Origin: Candidatus Heimdallarchaeota archaeon
Lineage (GTDB): Archaea; Asgardarchaeota; Heimdallarchaeia; Heimdallarchaeales; Heimdallarchaeaceae
Reading direction: 5' to 3'
Length of the DNA stretch: 18,191 nucleotides
Assembly: GCA_016839875.1 (NCBI GenBank)
Contig: JAEOTK010000081.1
Coordinates: 1-18,191, forward strand
In this document: positions 15,064 to 18,191 of the stretch, piece by piece
Numbering within the stretch: the stretch's first letter is position 1
Layout: each line of letters opens with the position of its first letter
Position numbers and translations under genes: made by a program
Notes under the pieces: generated by a model
The model's database searches: none
Told to the model about the DNA's origin: nothing
The model's input: the letters and a program-made list of their open reading frames with translations, nothing else

Positions 15064-15453
15064 CTAAACTTCGGATGTATACTCTTCTAAAATCTCAAGA
15101 TCAACAGATTGAATGGTTAAGTATTGCATGTCCAAATGAGTATCCCTAGAACCACATTTTGGGCATTTAAAATTAAAAGCGAATTCTTGATCCCCCTCTT
15201 TGTCTGGTTCTCCTTTATATTCACACTCCAAACAATTTATGCTAGCTGGAAGAATACTTAGCTCAAGTACAGATCCTTTGAAGGATAGGATTTCATCAGT
15301 TATTATCTTATACGCTTCTTGTAACAATTCTGGGATAACCATTTCATAAGGTCCAGCTGTAACAGTTATTTTCTTGACCCTTTTAGCGTTATTCTGCTGA
15401 GCAATTTCCTTGACTTGATCAACAATTGCTGAAGCAAGACTATATTCGTGCAT
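15064..15453 (-). CDS. hypA: Hydrogenase nickel metallochaperone HypA
   Basis: A 129-aa protein that delivers nickel to the large subunit of [NiFe]-hydrogenase together with HypB. The nickel-binding N-terminus MHEYSLA (His2, Glu3) is present. The structural zinc site is Cys74/Cys77 (CLEC) and Cys97/Cys100 (CPKCGS), separated by a 19-residue insertion of the kind seen in archaeal HypA. The rest follows the family (VTVTAG-like TVTAGPYEMV, PELLQEAYKII). The start ATG lies 1 nt beyond the hypB stop, so the two are translated from one message. No hydrogenase structural genes or hypCDEF are in the window. Confidence 0.95.
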   Translation of the reverse strand: MHEYSLASAIVDQVKEIAQQNNAKRVKKITVTAGPYEMVIPELLQEAYKIITDEILSFKGSVLELSILPASINCLECEYKGEPDKEGDQEFAFNFKCPKCGSRDTHLDMQYLTIQSVDLEILEEYTSEV

Positions 15454-15454
15454 T

Positions 15455-16117
15455 CTATTCTTCCTTTGGAATTTTTATGCCTAGAGCTTCAATGAAATCA
15501 TCTATTCCTTGACCTGTCTTAGCACTTGTACAGATTATACTCATGTTTGATTTGATTTTTGATGCATCTTCTACTAAAGTTTCGGAATTAAATCCTAATC
15601 CATCCAAATCACACTTGTTTATGATGGCAATTTGGCCATGCTTAAAGATAATCGGATGTTTCTTAATTACATACTCTCCTTCTGTAATACTTACTACAAC
15701 AACATTCAATTGTGCTCCAATATCCCATGCAGCTGGACATATTAGATTTCCAACATTTTCAGCAAAAAAGATGTCATAATCATCAATATTGATTTTGTCC
15801 AATTCATTCTGAATTAGCTTAGCGCTTAAGTGACACCCTCCTCCTGTGTTAATCTGAACAGTTGTTACTCCGTGTTTAGCTATTCTATCAGCATCTATTG
15901 TAGTTGCAATATCTCCGTTTATCACAAAGACTTTGTAATGCTTAGATAGTCTTTCAGCAAGATTTTCAAGAAGTAATGTCTTTCCTGCTCCTATTGAGCC
16001 CATTATATTGAAAAACAGCTTGTTTTTCTTCTTCATTTCTTGTCTTATTTTGTCTGCTAATTCGTCATTTATCATGTATGCTTGTTTCTTAACTACGATT
16101 TTTTTGTCAGAAGGCAT
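15455..16117 (-). CDS. hypB: Hydrogenase maturation GTPase HypB
   Basis: A 220-aa SIMIBI-class GTPase that drives nickel transfer to [NiFe]-hydrogenase. From ATG 16117 the P-loop is GSIGAGKT (40-47), metal-site Cys95-His96 lie in GGGCHLSA, Cys127 ends ENVGNLIC, NKCD is at 167-170 and TSAKTGQG at 197-204. C95, H96 and C127 are, as I recall, the same numbers as the dimer metal site of Methanocaldococcus HypB, which supports this start over the TTG at 16126. There is no N-terminal CxxCGC site and no histidine-rich stretch, so it is a non-storage form. The P-loop has Ile and Ala where many homologues have Pro and Ser. It precedes hypA on the same message. Confidence 0.95.
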   Translation of the reverse strand: MPSDKKIVVKKQAYMINDELADKIRQEMKKKNKLFFNIMGSIGAGKTLLLENLAERLSKHYKVFVINGDIATTIDADRIAKHGVTTVQINTGGGCHLSAKLIQNELDKINIDDYDIFFAENVGNLICPAAWDIGAQLNVVVVSITEGEYVIKKHPIIFKHGQIAIINKCDLDGLGFNSETLVEDASKIKSNMSIICTSAKTGQGIDDFIEALGIKIPKEE

Positions 16118-16143
16118 TATGTTCAAGCAAAATCCTATTAAAA

Positions 16144-16153
16144 TTAATATAAG
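16144..16153 (-). promoter_or_regulatory. TATA-like box for hypBA
   Basis: On the minus strand CTTATATTAA lies about 32 nt before ATG 16117, with no Shine-Dalgarno in between. A short-leader or leaderless transcript starting a few nucleotides before the ATG fits. Confidence 0.4.
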
Positions 16154-16238
16154 TTATTCGTTCTGAAATAGTTTTTTTCACTAGGACAGCAATAAGATTT
16201 ATTACCCATTAAATCGTAATATGTTTAGTAACCGTTCC

Positions 16239-16243
16239 GAGGT
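16239..16243 (+). promoter_or_regulatory. Shine-Dalgarno element of the pilin-like gene
   Basis: GAGGT lies 6 nt before ATG 16250, one of the clearest ribosome-binding sites in the window. It implies a leadered transcript; TATA candidates are GATTTATTAC (16196-16205) and CATTAAATCG (16208-16217). Confidence 0.5.
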
Positions 16244-16249
16244 ATAATA

Positions 16250-18046
16250 ATGAATAAAATAATATTAAAGTCAAAAAGAGCAGTTTCACCAGTTATAGCG
16301 ACTGTACTTTTAATCAGTTTAGTTGTTGCAGCAAGTGCTTTAGTGTATTTTATAGTTGTGCCTATGCTCAAAGGACAATCAACTGTGAATATGATTGCAA
16401 CACAATGGTTTGATACAACAGGGGACAATGTTGTAGACAGAGCGTACTTAACACTTCAAAATACAGGATCAGCAAGTGCGTTGATTACGGAAATAAATGT
16501 AACAATTGAAACAGAAAATGTGGATGCTACTGTCATAAATGGAACAGAACCACCCGATGGATATACTATTCCGATAACGATAGAAGCTACAGAAAGAATA
16601 GATTTAGTGATTGATTTTGATTCTTTTGATTATGTAGAACTTGGATCAAATGAATTTAGAATTAGAATTACTTATGATAATGATTTAGTAAGTTCTTCAC
16701 CGGAAAATATGAAACATGTAGATATCATTGAACCACTAGATTTTACTGTTTTAAATCCAATTGATACTAGTTGGGCAAGTGGAATTATTGATCCACAAGC
16801 GATAGCTACTGGAGGATTTCAAAGATCTTCTATAACTTATGATTTTAGATACCCCAATGGAACGGTAGCATTAGATGATCAGACTTTAACTGATCCTGCC
16901 ATAGATTCAACAGATTATGCTGATGCATCAGGGTATGAAATCGAATTTACTGTAAGTGACCAACTAGGTCAAAGTGAAACTGAATTAATCACTTTCGGAA
17001 TAGACAATGAGGAAATAGGAATAACTTTCTTTCTAACTGATTCTTCGATAGATCAAGGTGATTCTATCACTGCAGATTGGTCATTTACAATTGCTGGAGC
17101 ACCTTTGATTAATCAAACTTTAGTGTTAGGAGGGAATAACTTTCCATACCAACAAATGTTCACTTCCAGTGTAGATACAATCACTGAATATACTCTAACA
17201 GGAGCACAAACAGCTGTTATGGCACAAGATGAATTAGTTTTCACTCTCTATATTAAAGATGCAGCAGGAAATCTAAATCAAGTTGGAGAAGCATTTGATT
17301 TGAATGATATCATCCTTCCTTCAATGGATGTTCTTTCTCCTCTAAATAACACAAGTCTTTCTGAAATAATCATTTTTGAAGTTATCACTACTGATGCATC
17401 TGGAATTAATCCTAATATCTTCAATATACGATTCGATAGTCTTGATGGTGATGATTATTCATACACTTATCTACAAAGTATTCATCAAGAAGCCATTTAC
17501 ATTGATACTGAGAATAAATGGTATCTTGAATTCAATAGCTTTATCCTAGCTGATCATAACTATTCGATCGAGATAACTGTTCAAGATGCTGCAGGAAATA
17601 CAAATAAAACATTGATAGATTTTGTAGTTATAGATAATGAAATTCTAGACATATATGGTGCTGTAGCGACCGATGGAAGAGGTGGATTCTTCTTCAGACG
17701 AAGGGGAGTTTTAACTTTCTATATTGAAAGTAAAGTTCCAACATCTGTAACGATAACAAATATAACCATGAATTGGCAATCAGATGGTCAGATTACTCAT
17801 GTTTATGATGTCTATGATGATACAGCAATCACTCATTGGTTAGCCAGTGCTGGTGGTCCTTATACTGAAGATACAATTTATGATATAGCTCCAGTAGCGG
17901 GTGGAATTGAGATTGATAGTTCATTAGATCATCACATTACGATAAGATTTGATTATGCTGATAGACCAGAAGGTAAAATATTTACATTCTCATTCTATGT
18001 AGAAGAATTTGCTGCTTGGGAAACTATAGTTATAGATTATGTGTGA
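16250..18046 (+). CDS. Large type IV pilin-like surface protein with Ig-like domains
   Basis: A 598-aa exported protein. The N-terminus KSKR-AVSPVIATVLLISLVV is an archaeal class III signal sequence (Pilin_N type): prepilin peptidase should cut after Arg10, and the hydrophobic stretch 11-38 would form the pilus core helix or membrane anchor. The rest is acidic and beta-rich, with several Ig/cadherin-like units: TVLNPIDTSWASG, FLTDSSIDQGDSI, YIKDAAGNLN, VLSPLNNTSLSE, VQDAAGNTNK. Asn-X-Ser/Thr sites (for example NVT, NGT, NTS) suggest glycosylation. At 598 aa it is far longer than typical pilins, so it may be an adhesin, a minor tip pilin or a cell-surface fibre subunit. It has a GAGGT ribosome-binding site and a hairpin/T-run terminator of its own, so it is likely monocistronic. 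It is divergent from hypB with no evident functional link. Confidence 0.85.
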   Translation: MNKIILKSKRAVSPVIATVLLISLVVAASALVYFIVVPMLKGQSTVNMIATQWFDTTGDNVVDRAYLTLQNTGSASALITEINVTIETENVDATVINGTEPPDGYTIPITIEATERIDLVIDFDSFDYVELGSNEFRIRITYDNDLVSSSPENMKHVDIIEPLDFTVLNPIDTSWASGIIDPQAIATGGFQRSSITYDFRYPNGTVALDDQTLTDPAIDSTDYADASGYEIEFTVSDQLGQSETELITFGIDNEEIGITFFLTDSSIDQGDSITADWSFTIAGAPLINQTLVLGGNNFPYQQMFTSSVDTITEYTLTGAQTAVMAQDELVFTLYIKDAAGNLNQVGEAFDLNDIILPSMDVLSPLNNTSLSEIIIFEVITTDASGINPNIFNIRFDSLDGDDYSYTYLQSIHQEAIYIDTENKWYLEFNSFILADHNYSIEITVQDAAGNTNKTLIDFVVIDNEILDIYGAVATDGRGGFFFRRRGVLTFYIESKVPTSVTITNITMNWQSDGQITHVYDVYDDTAITHWLASAGGPYTEDTIYDIAPVAGGIEIDSSLDHHITIRFDYADRPEGKIFTFSFYVEEFAAWETIVIDYV

Positions 18047-18047
18047 T

Positions 18048-18069
18048 AAGGGAACTCTTCCCTTTTTTT
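18048..18069 (+). terminator. Intrinsic-like terminator after the pilin-like gene
   Basis: AAGGGAA-CTC-TTCCCTT forms a perfect 7-bp stem with a 3-nt loop followed directly by a T-run (to 18069), with more T-rich sequence beyond. It begins 1 nt after the stop codon. Confidence 0.7.
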
Positions 18070-18135
18070 AAATTTTTTAATATCGTATTTTAACAATATT
18101 TTCTGTTATTTGTTGCACTAAGAGTTTCGAAAAGC

Positions 18136-18143
18136 TAATATTA
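18136..18143 (+). promoter_or_regulatory. TATA-like box before the right-edge gene
   Basis: TAATATTA is centred about 25 nt before ATG 18165, the spacing for a leaderless archaeal transcript. Confidence 0.35.
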
Positions 18144-18164
18144 CTATTAAGCCTTACAAATACT

Positions 18165-18191
18165 ATGAAGGTTACGTATGATCGCTATCCA
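18165..18191 (+). CDS. Possible start of a new gene, cut by window edge
   Basis: Nine codons (MKVTYDRYP) are open to the window edge after an ATG that has a TATA-like box at leaderless spacing and follows a terminator. Too short for any product call. Confidence 0.35.

Noticed and set aside
16118..16126. TTG start for HypB
   Set aside because: ATG 16117 gives family-typical numbering of the metal ligands and the TTG has no supporting signal.

Overview
The window reads as a stretch of an AT-rich archaeal chromosome. The archaeal assignment rests on a class III (type IV pilin) signal sequence, an eL33 (L35Ae) ribosomal protein (a family absent from bacteria), a HerA/FtsK-like ATPase, HypA/HypB of archaeal type, and several genes whose TATA-like box lies only about 24-32 nt before the ATG, as in leaderless archaeal transcripts. 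An Arf-type small GTPase carrying an extra C-terminal domain, next to a long helical-repeat protein, points to an Asgard archaeon. That placement is inference from gene content, since the window has no rRNA or other decisive marker.

Layout. (1) 1-1727, minus strand: a tight operon of pyrrolidone-carboxylate peptidase, a small two-helix membrane protein, and a PHP-family phosphoesterase cut off by the left edge. The PHP frame opens directly after an in-frame TAA and has no ATG/GTG/TTG start. (2) 1863-3625, plus strand: ribosomal protein eL33 fused to an N-terminal helix-hairpin-helix module through a long Lys/Pro/Ala linker, then two paralogous Gly/Ile-rich membrane proteins. (3) 3714-9114, plus strand: an overlapping cluster of a 988-aa HerA-like ATPase with a ten-half-site zinc tail, an AAA_33-type P-loop kinase, an aminoglycoside-phosphotransferase-fold kinase (COG2187 type), and endonuclease IV. 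(4) 9123-13044, minus strand: a zinc-ribbon membrane protein, the Arf-like GTPase with C-terminal extension, and a 767-aa all-helical protein directly upstream of it. (5) 13109-15030, plus strand: an M24 metallopeptidase and a class I SAM methyltransferase 2 nt apart, sharing a 64-nt divergent promoter region (43 nt if the peptidase starts at 13088) with region 4. (6) 15064-16117, minus strand: hypB-hypA for [NiFe]-hydrogenase nickel insertion. (7) 16250-18046, plus strand: a large pilin-like surface protein with Ig-like domains and a good terminator, followed by the first codons of another gene.

How the genes may work together. The strongest candidates for an undescribed functional unit are the GTPase plus 767-aa helical protein (a possible GTPase/scaffold pair of eukaryotic flavour) and the HerA-like ATPase/kinase/APH/endonuclease IV cluster (a possible nucleic-acid processing or repair unit). 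Both are read from gene order and motifs only.

No gap between genes exceeds 300 bases; the longest are about 120-135 nt and hold promoters or terminators. I found no tRNA, rRNA, CRISPR array, insertion sequence or attachment site.
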